Shown here in pieces: positions 1 to 10,602 of a stretch of 52,951 nucleotides of DNA. This stretch comes from Kofleriaceae bacterium (GTDB lineage: Bacteria; Myxococcota_A; Polyangia; Haliangiales; Haliangiaceae): contig JAGPCO010000045.1 of assembly GCA_018058095.1 (NCBI GenBank), positions 1-52,951 on the forward strand, given 5' to 3'. Within the stretch, counting starts at the first letter, position 1; every line of letters starts with the position of its first letter. The translations under genes and the position numbers were made by a program. The notes beneath the pieces are model-generated. The model searched no databases and had not been told where the DNA came from. It worked only from the letters and a program-made list of their open reading frames with translations.

Positions 1-2382
<2,382 letters not shown>

Positions 2383-2471
2383 GGCCTTCCAGCCTAACGC
2401 GCTCGCCGGGAAGATTCCCGACCCGCCCCGTCACATCGGCGCCGGTGCCGCTCTACCCCGGTGGAGGACAG

Positions 2472-3692
2472 ATGAACGGATACGTGCAGACCCAGTGCCC
2501 CCGGTGCGGTAACCCTGCGTGGGGCCACGCCCAGACCGCGGTCGCGTGTACGACCTGTGGGACGGCGGTACCGCCGCTCGCCGCGGCAGGTCCGGCGGCC
2601 GGGCCCACCCCGGCGCCGACGCCACCTGGCGGTGGACCGGCCCGGACCATCCTGGCCTGGGGCACCCAGCCGGTGGCCGGGGCCGCCCGCGCCGCCGCGC
2701 CCGCGCCCATGCCGGCGGCCACGCCGATGCCGATGCCGATGCCGATGCCGATGCCGATGCCGGCGCCCGCGCCCGCGCCGGCCGCGGCAGCCGCACCGGC
2801 CTACCAGGCCTCGCCCATGGCGCCGACCATGATGGCCGACCCGCGGCAGCAGGCGCAGTACGCGCCGCAGGCACCGCAGGCGGCGTACGCCGCACCCGCG
2901 GCGCAGCCGATGCCAGGCGGCCAGGCGCCGATGATGAACTACGGCGGCGGACCGGCCGGACCGGGCATGCCCGCGCCCGCGTACTCTGCAGCGCCCGCGC
3001 CCGCCTACCCCGGCGCAGCGCCGGCGGCCGCCGCGGGCCACCAGGTCCAGTTCCAGCTCCCCGGCGGCATCAAGCTGCCCATCAACGTCGGTGGCCCCGG
3101 CGCCAAGCTCAAGATCATCGGCGCCGTCATCCTCGCCATCCTGCTCGCCGTCGGTGGCGTGCTGTTCAAGAAGATGCGGACGCCCAAGGGCCAGATCAGC
3201 TACGCCGCGCTCGGCGTCGACAAGGGCAAGCCTGGCGCCGACGACCTGTACAAGGCGCTGGCCAAGAACGCGACCAAGTGGAAGAAGGACGCGATCTTCT
3301 GGTCGCTCAACTACCAGGCGGTCCGACCCGACGGCACCGTCGACGTGAGCAAGGGCGCGGAGATCGTCTACGTCTCGCCCGGCAACTCGGCGTCGAAGAG
3401 CAAGCGGACGCGGTCCGACTCCGTGCGCAAGTACGGCGCCAGCGCCACCGCCGTCAAGCCGAAGAAGTACGGCTGGAATGATCCAGTCGAGGGCCTCGAG
3501 GCGCACCCGGCGGCGGTGTGCACCATCAAGGACCTCATGAACAAGCTCAGCGCCGAGGGCGTGATCAAGGACAAGCCGGTGCGGGTCACGTTCGACCCCA
3601 AGTTCGCCGACTTCTACGCCTGGCACGTCATCAGCTCCGAGCCCAAGCTCGACGCCCTGTACAGCTGGGACAACTGCGCGGTGATCAAGTAG
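2472..3692 (+). CDS. Zinc-ribbon, Pro/Met-rich linker, single-TM protein of unknown function
   Basis: About 406 aa. The ATG at 2472 was chosen because GGAGG lies 4 nt upstream at 2463-2467 and the zinc ribbon begins just after it; a longer frame upstream has no support. The N-terminus has CPRCG...CTTCG, a rubredoxin-like zinc knuckle pair at about residues 9-30. A long Ala/Pro/Met/Gln linker follows, including an MP dipeptide run encoded by a hexanucleotide repeat. One transmembrane helix (LKIIGAVILAILLAVGGVLF) lies near residue 215, and a C-terminal domain of about 170 aa with Lys-rich, otherwise unrecognised sequence follows. This is a common layout for myxobacterial membrane proteins with a cytosolic zinc ribbon; the C-terminal domain is probably extracytoplasmic. 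Function unknown. Confidence 0.88.
   Translation: MNGYVQTQCPRCGNPAWGHAQTAVACTTCGTAVPPLAAAGPAAGPTPAPTPPGGGPARTILAWGTQPVAGAARAAAPAPMPAATPMPMPMPMPMPMPAPAPAPAAAAAPAYQASPMAPTMMADPRQQAQYAPQAPQAAYAAPAAQPMPGGQAPMMNYGGGPAGPGMPAPAYSAAPAPAYPGAAPAAAAGHQVQFQLPGGIKLPINVGGPGAKLKIIGAVILAILLAVGGVLFKKMRTPKGQISYAALGVDKGKPGADDLYKALAKNATKWKKDAIFWSLNYQAVRPDGTVDVSKGAEIVYVSPGNSASKSKRTRSDSVRKYGASATAVKPKKYGWNDPVEGLEAHPAAVCTIKDLMNKLSAEGVIKDKPVRVTFDPKFADFYAWHVISSEPKLDALYSWDNCAVIK
2724..2759 (+). repeat. CCGATG hexanucleotide tandem repeat (6 perfect units)
   Basis: Six exact in-frame CCGATG units encode alternating Met and Pro in the linker of the zinc-ribbon protein. Because the unit is a multiple of three, slippage would change linker length without a frameshift. 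Confidence 0.9.
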
Positions 3693-3842
3693 ACCGGGGC
3701 GCGGCAGCGCTGGGCCCGCGCAGCGCTTGCTGGTCCGCGCCCGCGCCTCGCAGGCGATGCCGGCTTGGCCGCCTGGGCGGGGCCGGGTTGAAGGGCCCAT
3801 CGCGGGCGGCGTGGAGGTACGAGGTATGCATGGGCGGCGGGC

Positions 3843-4982
3843 ATGACGTCCCGACGCGGCTTCGCTCTGACCTCGGCCCTGACCCTCATTCTCGGCGGGC
3901 CCCTGCTGGCCTGCGGTCGCAAGGACAGCGACGGCCCGGCCGGCAAGCCCGGCGTGGCACCGCCCGCCACCCCGACGACGACCACCTCCCCGGGCGCGCC
4001 GCCGTCGGCGCCCGCCCCGCGCCCGATCGAGGAGCTGCTCGGGGCCTTCGCGCCGCTGCCCGCGGTGATGGCGGCCGACCCGGCCCAGCTGACCGACGCC
4101 AAGGTCGACCTCGGTCGGATGCTCTACTTTGAAACGCGCCTTTCACGAAACCACGACCTGTCCTGCAACAGCTGCCACGACCTGGCCCGTTTCGGGGTCG
4201 ATGGCCAGCCCACCTCGCCCGGCCACAAGGGTCAGCGCGGCGGTCGCAACTCGCCGACCTCGTACAACGCCGCCGGCCACCTGGCCCAGTTCTGGGACGG
4301 CCGCGCCGCCGACGTCGAGGCCCAGGCCCTGGGCCCCATCCTCAACCCGATCGAGATGGCGGCGCCGAGCGAGGCCCACGTCGTCGCCGTGCTGGCCTCG
4401 ATCCCCGAGTACGTCACCCGGTTCACGGCGGCCTGGCCCGACGACAAGGCGGCGCTGAGCTACCAGCACGTGGGTGACGCCATCGGCGCGTTCGAGCGCA
4501 AGCTGGTCACGCCGGGCCGGTGGGACCGCTTCCTCGCCGGCGATCGCGCCGCGCTCACCGCGGCCGAGCAGGACGGCCTGCGCGTGTTCGTGAGCAGCGG
4601 CTGCGGTGCCTGCCACGGCGGGGCCTACGTCGGTGGCGCGATGTACCAGAAGGTCGGCGCGGTCAAACCGTGGCCGAGCAGCAAGGACCTCGGCCGCTTC
4701 GAGGTCAGCAAGAACGAGGCCGACAAGTACTTCTTCAAGGTGCCGAGCCTGCGCAACATCGCCGAGACCGCGCCGTACTTCCACGACGGCTCCGTCGCCG
4801 ACCTGCCCACCGCGGTGCGCATGATGGCCGAGCACCAGCTCGGCAAGGTGCTGACCGACGGTGAGGTCGCCTCCGTCGTCGCCTTCCTGCGCGCGCTCAC
4901 CGGCGAGGTGCCGACCGCGTACGTCACCGCGCCGACGCTGCCGCCGTCAGGCAAGAAGACCCCGAAGCCGGATCCGAGCTGA
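3843..4982 (+). CDS. Di-haem cytochrome c peroxidase / MauG-family lipoprotein
   Basis: A 379-aa exported protein with two c-type haem sites, CNSCH at residues 108-112 and CGACH at 254-258, spaced as in the CcpA/MauG family. The signal peptide ends in a lipobox (GGPLLAC), so it is probably a periplasm-facing lipoprotein. Family hallmarks include an early LGRMLYFETRLSRNHDLSCNSCH segment, FWDGRA, and KVPSLRNIAETAPYFHDGS after haem 2. The family reduces peroxide or performs long-range oxidation using electrons from small cytochromes; the substrate here cannot be told. It is followed after 2 nt by the penta-haem cytochrome gene, so the two are almost certainly cotranscribed and may exchange electrons. 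Confidence 0.93.
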   Translation: MTSRRGFALTSALTLILGGPLLACGRKDSDGPAGKPGVAPPATPTTTTSPGAPPSAPAPRPIEELLGAFAPLPAVMAADPAQLTDAKVDLGRMLYFETRLSRNHDLSCNSCHDLARFGVDGQPTSPGHKGQRGGRNSPTSYNAAGHLAQFWDGRAADVEAQALGPILNPIEMAAPSEAHVVAVLASIPEYVTRFTAAWPDDKAALSYQHVGDAIGAFERKLVTPGRWDRFLAGDRAALTAAEQDGLRVFVSSGCGACHGGAYVGGAMYQKVGAVKPWPSSKDLGRFEVSKNEADKYFFKVPSLRNIAETAPYFHDGSVADLPTAVRMMAEHQLGKVLTDGEVASVVAFLRALTGEVPTAYVTAPTLPPSGKKTPKPDPS

Positions 4983-4984
4983 CC

Positions 4985-6709
4985 ATGTCCGACCGATCGT
5001 TCTCCACCTCGAGTGGGCTCGCGCTCGCGCTCGGCCTCGGCCTGGCCGTGGCGTGTGGTGGTGGCCGACCGGCGTCGGACGGGGGCGCGACCCCGGCCAT
5101 CGACGGCGCCGGCTCGGGCGCCGGCCTGGCGCCGGCCCTCCCGGCCGCGGTCAGCGCCGAGACCACCCGCTTCATGACGGCCGACCGCTGCGCGATGTGC
5201 CACAACACGTCCGGGGCGGCGATGCGCGACAGCGCGGGCCGCGACGTCGCACAGCTCCCGCTGTGGCGCAGCTCGATGATGGCCATGTCGGCGCGCGACC
5301 CGTACTGGCTCGCGGTGCTGGCCGAGGAGCGTGCCGAGCACCCCCAGCCGGCGGCGGCGGCGTTCATAGACGAGCTGTGCACCCGCTGTCACGCCCCCGG
5401 TGGCGCGCGGGAGCGCGCGGCTGCCGGCGCCGCTTTCGGGCTGGCCGACGTGCTCACCAGCGATTCGGTCGAGGCCGCGCTCGGACGCGACGGCGTGACC
5501 TGCAGCGTCTGCCATCAGATCACCCCGGACGGGCTGGGCCAGCCCGCGTCGTTCAACGCCGGGTTCACCATCGGCGACACCCGCGCCATCTTCGGCCCGC
5601 ACGCCAACCCGTTCGCGATGCCGATGCTGCGCAACACCGGCTACACGCCGACCCAGGCCGACCACATGGCCAGCGCCGAGCTGTGCGCGACCTGCCACAC
5701 GGTGGTGACTCGCGCCCTCGACGACGTCGGCGCGCCGACCGGGCCCGAGGTGGTCGAGCAGGCGCCGTACCTCGAGTGGCGTAACTCCGAGTTCGCGACC
5801 GGCGGGCCGCGCGCGGCCACCTGCGTCGGCTGCCACGCGCCCACCATCGACCTCGACGGCGCGGCCATCGCCACCCAGATCTCGTCGATGCCGCCCTGGC
5901 TCGAGCCGCGCCAGCCGGTCGCGCGCCACGTGTTCACCGGGGCCAACGCGACCATGCTGCGGGTGTTCGCGGCCGCGGCCGACTGGACCGGCTCGGCGGT
6001 GGTGGCCGACGAGTTCGAGGCGGCGGCGGCGCTGGCCGAGACCACGCTGCGCGGCGGGCTGCAGCTGGCCATCACCGAGGTGGCGCGGCAGGGCGAACGA
6101 GTCGCGTTCACCGTCGCGCTGCGAAACCTGGCCGGGCACAAGTTCCCGACCGGCTATCCCAACCGCCGCCTGTGGCTCCACGTCCGCGTCCTCGACGCCG
6201 GCGGCGCGACCCTGTTCGAGTCGGGGCGCACCGACGCCGCCGGCCGGCTGGTCGATCCGGCTGGCCGGGTGCTGGAGTCCGCGGAGCGGATCCTGCCCCA
6301 CCTCGACCGCCTGACCTCGGCCGATCAGGTCGCGGCCTGGGAAGCGGTGCTGGTCGACGGCTCGGGGCGTCCCCAGCACCTGGTCCTCGACGCCGTCGGT
6401 TACGGCAAGGACAACCGGCTCCTGCCGGTCGGGTGGACCGCGGATCACCCGGACGCGGCGCGCACAGGGTCCGTCGGCGTGTCCGCGGACCCTGACTTCG
6501 TGGCCGGAGGTGATGTGGTCCACGTCGACGTGGTCGCGCCCGGGGCGGCCCGGGTCGAGGTCGTCGCGCGCTTCCAGTCGGTCACCGGCAGCACGGTGGA
6601 GCGCTTCGTTCGAGGCGCGACGCCGATGGCCGCGCGGTTCGTCGAGCTGGTCGGGCGCGCCCCGCGTGCCGGCTCGACCGTGGCGACCGCGACGGCGGTG
6701 GTCCCGTAG
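4985..6709 (+). CDS. Penta-haem cytochrome c lipoprotein
   Basis: A 574-aa predicted lipoprotein (signal peptide ending LGLAVAC) with five CxxCH motifs: CAMCH at residue 69, CTRCH at 132, CSVCH at 173, CATCH at 234 and CVGCH at 280. All five lie in the first half. The second half has no haem motif and looks beta-rich (for example GHKFPTGYPNRRLWLHVRVLDA), like the C-terminal domain of some multihaem proteins of the cytochrome c554/NapC-NrfB-like groups. The ATG starts 2 nt after the stop of the di-haem peroxidase gene. Role inferred as periplasmic or outer-membrane electron transfer. It faces the next gene on the minus strand with a 67-nt convergent gap. Confidence 0.9.
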   Translation: MSDRSFSTSSGLALALGLGLAVACGGGRPASDGGATPAIDGAGSGAGLAPALPAAVSAETTRFMTADRCAMCHNTSGAAMRDSAGRDVAQLPLWRSSMMAMSARDPYWLAVLAEERAEHPQPAAAAFIDELCTRCHAPGGARERAAAGAAFGLADVLTSDSVEAALGRDGVTCSVCHQITPDGLGQPASFNAGFTIGDTRAIFGPHANPFAMPMLRNTGYTPTQADHMASAELCATCHTVVTRALDDVGAPTGPEVVEQAPYLEWRNSEFATGGPRAATCVGCHAPTIDLDGAAIATQISSMPPWLEPRQPVARHVFTGANATMLRVFAAAADWTGSAVVADEFEAAAALAETTLRGGLQLAITEVARQGERVAFTVALRNLAGHKFPTGYPNRRLWLHVRVLDAGGATLFESGRTDAAGRLVDPAGRVLESAERILPHLDRLTSADQVAAWEAVLVDGSGRPQHLVLDAVGYGKDNRLLPVGWTADHPDAARTGSVGVSADPDFVAGGDVVHVDVVAPGAARVEVVARFQSVTGSTVERFVRGATPMAARFVELVGRAPRAGSTVATATAVVP

Positions 6710-6776
6710 CCGGCCGCAGCACACCACCAGGTCGACCCACTCGGTCTTGATCCGAGCTGAGGCCGACCGATCCCGC

Positions 6777-8027
6777 TCAGGGGCAGCGCGGCGGCGCGGC
6801 GCGGGCGCGCTGCCGCAGCCGCGCATCGATCCACGACAGCTCGCCGTCGCCCCACGCCACCAGCAGGTCGCCGCCCGGCTGCAGCGCGACCACGCGCGCA
6901 CCCATGGCCCCCTCGCCCGGGTGATCCGGGCGCAGGTCCCGGGTGGGGAGCCGACGGCCGGATCGGGTGTCGAACCCGGTCAGCACCCCACCCGAGCTCA
7001 GGACCCAGCGGCCGTCGCCCAGGTCGTGCCAGGTGGCGGGCGTCGCGTCGTCGCCCGCGAAGGGCAGGGTGCTCAGCCGGCGCCCGTCGGTGTCGTGCAG
7101 GAAGTAGTCGCCTGGCCATTCGCAGTCTGACTCCTGGACCAGGAGCCCTGGCCCGAGCCAGCGCGCGGGCCGCGTACACTGGCCACCGGCCGACACCGGC
7201 GACAGCGCGCGCGCGCGACTCGACAGCACCGCGATCCGCCGGCCCGAGGGCAGCTCGTACAGCTCGGCCACGGTTCGCCCGGCGCGCGGGGAGCCGCGGG
7301 TGATCGCGACCCGAGCGCCGTCGCCGGCGACGTGTACTCCCTGAACGTGCCCGGCCAGCCCGGCCTGCTGCGGTCGCAGCGGCGCCAGCGTGAGCTGCGC
7401 ACATCCGCCCGGCCGGCACAGCTCGATGGCGCCGATCGGCGGCGGTTCGTCGTCGCGGTCGCGCGGCGTGGCCGACGTCGGCGCGAGCACCCGCGTGGTC
7501 CACCCGGCCGGCAGCTCGACCTCGTCCGGACCCTCGGGCGGAGGGTCAGTTACCCAGGTCGGGCCGGTCGGCGCCGGCGCGGAGGGCGCGCGGGCGCCAC
7601 CCAGCGCGGCCGGCCAGTCCGGCCCGGCCAGCGGGTCGATCCGTGGTGCGCTGGCGTCGAGGCTGGCACGCCAGCACTCGGGCACGTCGTTGAAGCACAC
7701 GGCGACGTGGTCGCTCCGGCGCTCCAGCACCCGCACGACGCGCGCGCCGTCGGAGCAGGGGCGTGGCCGTGGAGGCGGCGCGGTCGCCGCGGCGTCGAGT
7801 CCCGGCACGCGCGCGCCGTCTGCGCTCGGCGCGGCGGCGTCACGTGTCGTGGGCGCGCCCGCACCCGTGGTGCGGCTCGATCCTGGCTCGTCGTCGCGTG
7901 GTCGGCCGCAGGTCGTCGTCAGCAGGGCGCTCGTGGTGAGCAGCAAACGCCAGGTGTGGATGCGCCAGCAGGTCCTCACCACGAGGAGGGTCGCCCGGAG
8001 CCGGGTGCCCGTCCAGGCGGTTGGCAC
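6777..8027 (-). CDS. Lipoprotein of unknown function, beta-propeller-like
   Basis: 416 aa from the GTG at 8027, which has GAGGGG about 9 nt upstream. A hydrophobic stretch ending LLTTTC about 38 residues in could be a lipoprotein signal, though the N-region is long; GTG codons at 7982 or 7979 would give a more typical signal peptide. The body contains repeated short strands with Asp-Gly turns and phrases such as WVLSSGGVLTGFDTRSGR and VVALQPGGDLLVAWGDGELSWID, typical of WD/PQQ-like propeller blades. It starts 12 nt after the TetR gene stop on the same strand, so the two are probably cotranscribed. No enzymatic motif seen. Confidence 0.78.
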   Translation of the reverse strand: MPTAWTGTRLRATLLVVRTCWRIHTWRLLLTTSALLTTTCGRPRDDEPGSSRTTGAGAPTTRDAAAPSADGARVPGLDAAATAPPPRPRPCSDGARVVRVLERRSDHVAVCFNDVPECWRASLDASAPRIDPLAGPDWPAALGGARAPSAPAPTGPTWVTDPPPEGPDEVELPAGWTTRVLAPTSATPRDRDDEPPPIGAIELCRPGGCAQLTLAPLRPQQAGLAGHVQGVHVAGDGARVAITRGSPRAGRTVAELYELPSGRRIAVLSSRARALSPVSAGGQCTRPARWLGPGLLVQESDCEWPGDYFLHDTDGRRLSTLPFAGDDATPATWHDLGDGRWVLSSGGVLTGFDTRSGRRLPTRDLRPDHPGEGAMGARVVALQPGGDLLVAWGDGELSWIDARLRQRARAAPPRCP

Positions 8028-8039
8028 CGGCGCGACCCC

Positions 8040-8774
8040 TCACGCCTCGGCGCCGATGCCGCGCACCACCAGGTCGACCAGCTCGGTCGTGACCCGGGCG
8101 ACGGCGGCGGCCGGGATGCGGCGCCGGCGCAGGTGGGCGAACAGCACCGCCTCGACGGTGCCGAGCACGGCCTGCGCGGTGAGGTCGGGGTCGACCGCGC
8201 GGATGAGGCCGTGGGCGTGGGCCAGGCGGGTCAGCTCGACCGTGCGCGCCTCGAGCTCGGTCGCGAGGGCGGCCAGCGCCGGCGCGGCGGTGGCGCGAGG
8301 CGCGCGCGCCTCCTGCAGGTACAGCAGCACCCGGGGTGGATCACGCGTCACCACCGTCGCCAGCGCGCGCGCCACCTCGAGGTAGGTCATCAGCAGCGCG
8401 CTCCGTTGCGCCGGCGCGATCGTGCGCAACCCGGCCGCGCAGGCGTCGAGTGCGGCGACGGTGTCGGCGATGACCGGGGCCATGATCTGCCCGACCAGAT
8501 CGGCCTTGTCGGCGGCGTAGCGGTAGAAGCTGCCCTTGGCCATGCCGGCCCGGGCCGCGATCTGCTCGATGGTGACCGCGGCCACCCCGTGCTCGAGGAA
8601 CAGGGCCAGCCCGGCCTCACCCAGGCGGGCGGCGTTGGCCCGTCGGTTGCGGTCGCGCGCGCCCCCGGCTGGGCCCGGCCGCAGCGCCGGGGCCGGTCGC
8701 CCCGCCCCTGGTTTCCCGCGTGCTGGCGCGGGGTTGCGACGGCGGCGTGGCTGGCGCGATTTTGGGCTCGACAC
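8040..8774 (-). CDS. TetR/AcrR-family transcriptional repressor
   Basis: About 244 aa from GTG 8774; an in-frame ATG at 8804 is possible but would place the operator inside the gene. The N-terminal helix-turn-helix domain is typical of TetR regulators (LFLEHGVAAVTIEQIAARAGMAKGSFYRYAADKADLV), preceded by a basic Arg-rich tail. The C-terminal ligand-binding domain is all-helical, and its ligand cannot be inferred. The gene is divergent from the fatty-acid-hydroxylase-like gene at 8826. A perfect 6-bp inverted repeat sits on the promoter between them, so this protein probably represses that enzyme and perhaps itself. Confidence 0.92.
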   Translation of the reverse strand: MSSPKSRQPRRRRNPAPARGKPGAGRPAPALRPGPAGGARDRNRRANAARLGEAGLALFLEHGVAAVTIEQIAARAGMAKGSFYRYAADKADLVGQIMAPVIADTVAALDACAAGLRTIAPAQRSALLMTYLEVARALATVVTRDPPRVLLYLQEARAPRATAAPALAALATELEARTVELTRLAHAHGLIRAVDPDLTAQAVLGTVEAVLFAHLRRRRIPAAAVARVTTELVDLVVRGIGAEA

Positions 8775-8803
8775 GGAGTCGATATATTGTGACCATGTGG
8801 TCA
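8760..8803 (+). promoter_or_regulatory. Promoter and TetR operator for the hydroxylase-like gene
   Basis: A -10-like TATATT at 8783-8788 is preceded 17 nt upstream by TTTTGG (8760-8765), or 15 nt upstream by TTGGGC, as a weak -35. Immediately downstream, TGACCA-TG-TGGTCA at 8790-8803 is a perfect inverted repeat with a 2-nt spacer, covering the expected start of transcription. The half-site is of the TGACCn type seen for several TetR regulators. This AT-rich patch stands out in GC-rich surroundings. The strong Shine-Dalgarno AGAGGAG follows before ATG 8826. Confidence 0.72.
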
Positions 8804-8825
8804 TGTTTTCAAGAGGAGCGCACCG

Positions 8826-9371
8826 ATGATCGGCATCCCGCTCGGCCTCATCGCCGCCAACGCCACCGAATGGGCGTTTCACAGGTACGTGCTGCACGGC
8901 CTGGGCCGCAACAAGGACAGCTTCTGGGCCTTCCACTGGCACGACCACCACCGCAACACGCGCAAGCACGACCACGTCGACCCGGACTACCAGCAGCCGC
9001 TGCACCGGCGCTGGAACGGGCAGAGCAAGGAGGCGGTGGTGCTGGCCGCGGCCACGCTGGCGACCCTGCCGCTCCTGCCCATCGCCCCGTTCTTCGTCGG
9101 CACCGTCACCTACAGCGCGGTCAACTACTACCGCCGGCACAAGCGCGCGCACCTCGACCCGGCCTGGGCCAAGGTGCACCTGCCGTGGCACTACGACCAT
9201 CACATGGGCCCGGATCAGCACGCCAACTGGTGCGTGACCCGGCCGTGGTTCGATCAGCTCCTCGGCACGCGCCAGCCGTACCTCGGCACCGAGCGGGCCG
9301 CGCGCGACGCCGCGCGCCGCGCCGGTCGAGCCGCGGGGCCGGTCGACGCGGCGATGGCCAGCGTGGCGTGA
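8826..9371 (+). CDS. Fatty acid hydroxylase / sterol desaturase superfamily membrane enzyme
   Basis: About 181 aa. It carries the histidine clusters of the di-iron fatty acid hydroxylase superfamily: HRYVLH near residue 19, HWHDHHR near residue 40, and HLPWHYDHHMG near residue 118. Two hydrophobic segments (residues 1-12 and about 64-85) suggest membrane insertion. The length is short but usual for the compact, CrtZ-like members of this group. The family inserts oxygen into lipids or carotenoids using a di-iron centre; the substrate is unknown. An excellent Shine-Dalgarno AGAGGAG supports the ATG. It is divergent from, and probably repressed by, the adjacent TetR protein. Confidence 0.88.
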   Translation: MIGIPLGLIAANATEWAFHRYVLHGLGRNKDSFWAFHWHDHHRNTRKHDHVDPDYQQPLHRRWNGQSKEAVVLAAATLATLPLLPIAPFFVGTVTYSAVNYYRRHKRAHLDPAWAKVHLPWHYDHHMGPDQHANWCVTRPWFDQLLGTRQPYLGTERAARDAARRAGRAAGPVDAAMASVA

Positions 9372-9435
9372 GCGCGGGGTCACACCGCCTCCCCGGCGGC
9401 CGGCCCGTGCGGGTCGTTCGTAGTAGCGTCCCGGG

Positions 9436-10581
9436 GTGCCCGCCCGCCTCACGCGCTCCTTGATCCTCGCTGGCCTCGTCGGCAGCGGCTGCGGCACCGC
9501 GCCCCGGTCGCCCGAGCCATCGGTGACGAACGGCCCGGCCGGCGATGACCCACGCCGTGGCGCCGATGCTGCAACCGGCGCGGTGGTGGCGCCCGCCCTC
9601 GACGCCGGGCCGGTTGGTGGGCCTGGCCCCGATGGGGCCGGGCCGGTAGGCCGCGTCAGCCCCGAGCTCTCGATCGGCAATGCCGAGCTGAGCCTGTCTC
9701 GCTTCGAGCCGTCGCTCGCCATCCGCGCCGACGGCCGCCGGGTCGTGCTGCTGGTGCACGGCAGCAACGACGGCGGCGTCGCCGTGCTGTTCGACCCGGC
9801 CACCGGCGCCGAGCTGACGCGGTGGGTGCCGGCCAGCGGCACGGGCTACGCGCGCGGCTACCACACCGCGCAGTTTCTGCCCGACGGGCGGATCCTGGCG
9901 ACCGACCGCAGTCAGCTCTTCGTGCTGGCGGAGGACGGCACCGCCACGGCGCTGTGGCCGGTCGACGGCACGGTGCTGGCCTCGCCCGACGGCGCGTGGG
10001 TCGCCAGCCAGCACCGGGACCAGCTCACCATCCGCGCGCTCGCGGCCGGGTCGCGTGGACCCGGCAAGCCAGCGGTGGTGCTGCGCGGCGTGCGCACGGT
10101 CCAGAGCCTCGCCTTCACCCACGACGGCACCCGCCTGGTGGTGGTGCGCAACCAGGCCAGCGGCGACCTCCCGACCGGCGACACCGAGGTGGTGTGGTTC
10201 GACCGGCGCGGCGTGGCCTGGCGGCGGGCCGGCGCGGCGACGTTGCCCGGGGCCAGGCAGGAGAACGACGCGGCCTTCCTGTCCCGCGATCGCCTGCTCG
10301 TCGACGACCTCGTGCTCGACCTCCCCACTGGCGCCGCGACGCCGTCGGGTGCGCCCGGGCTGCGGGCGCTGTCCGCCGACGCCACCGCCGTGCTGCTGCA
10401 CACCGCCGACGGCAGCGAGCCGCAGTGGGCTCGCGTCGTCGACGGCCAGCTCGGCCCACGCGGGCCGACGGTCCGTCCGCCGGCGTTCGCCGACCGTGGC
10501 CACGCCATGGCCATCTCGCCGCGCGGCGAGGTGCTGTGGTGTACCGGCACCCGCTGCATCCTCGGCCCGCCGCCGCCGTAA
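9436..10581 (+). CDS. Lipoprotein, WD40/PD40-like beta-propeller
   Basis: 381 aa from a GTG start. The signal peptide ends VGSGC, a lipobox-like site. After a Pro/Ala/Gly linker, the protein has repeating blades with phrases such as LAFTHDGTRLVVVRNQ, LASPDGAWVASQHRDQ and AISPRGEVLWCTG, typical of WD40/PD40 propellers that bind proteins at the cell surface. No catalytic residues recognised. It ends 21 nt before the convergent gene at 10603. Confidence 0.82.
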   Translation: MPARLTRSLILAGLVGSGCGTAPRSPEPSVTNGPAGDDPRRGADAATGAVVAPALDAGPVGGPGPDGAGPVGRVSPELSIGNAELSLSRFEPSLAIRADGRRVVLLVHGSNDGGVAVLFDPATGAELTRWVPASGTGYARGYHTAQFLPDGRILATDRSQLFVLAEDGTATALWPVDGTVLASPDGAWVASQHRDQLTIRALAAGSRGPGKPAVVLRGVRTVQSLAFTHDGTRLVVVRNQASGDLPTGDTEVVWFDRRGVAWRRAGAATLPGARQENDAAFLSRDRLLVDDLVLDLPTGAATPSGAPGLRALSADATAVLLHTADGSEPQWARVVDGQLGPRGPTVRPPAFADRGHAMAISPRGEVLWCTGTRCILGPPPP

Positions 10582-10602
10582 AGCGCGGCACCACCGGGCG
10601 CG

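Noticed and set aside
3704-3730. GCAGCGCT/AGCGCT-containing hairpin after the zinc-ribbon gene
   Set aside because: The stem is imperfect and no T-run follows, so I cannot call it a terminator; such inverted pieces are common at this GC content.
7521-7530. Extra CTCGTCCGGA match
   Set aside because: Inside the lipoprotein gene on the minus strand, with no TGCGACG 14 nt upstream and no start codon after it.
8775-9842. Long upstream extension of the TetR frame to about 600 codons
   Set aside because: It crosses the promoter, operator and the hydroxylase gene; sequence before the basic tail has no regulator features.
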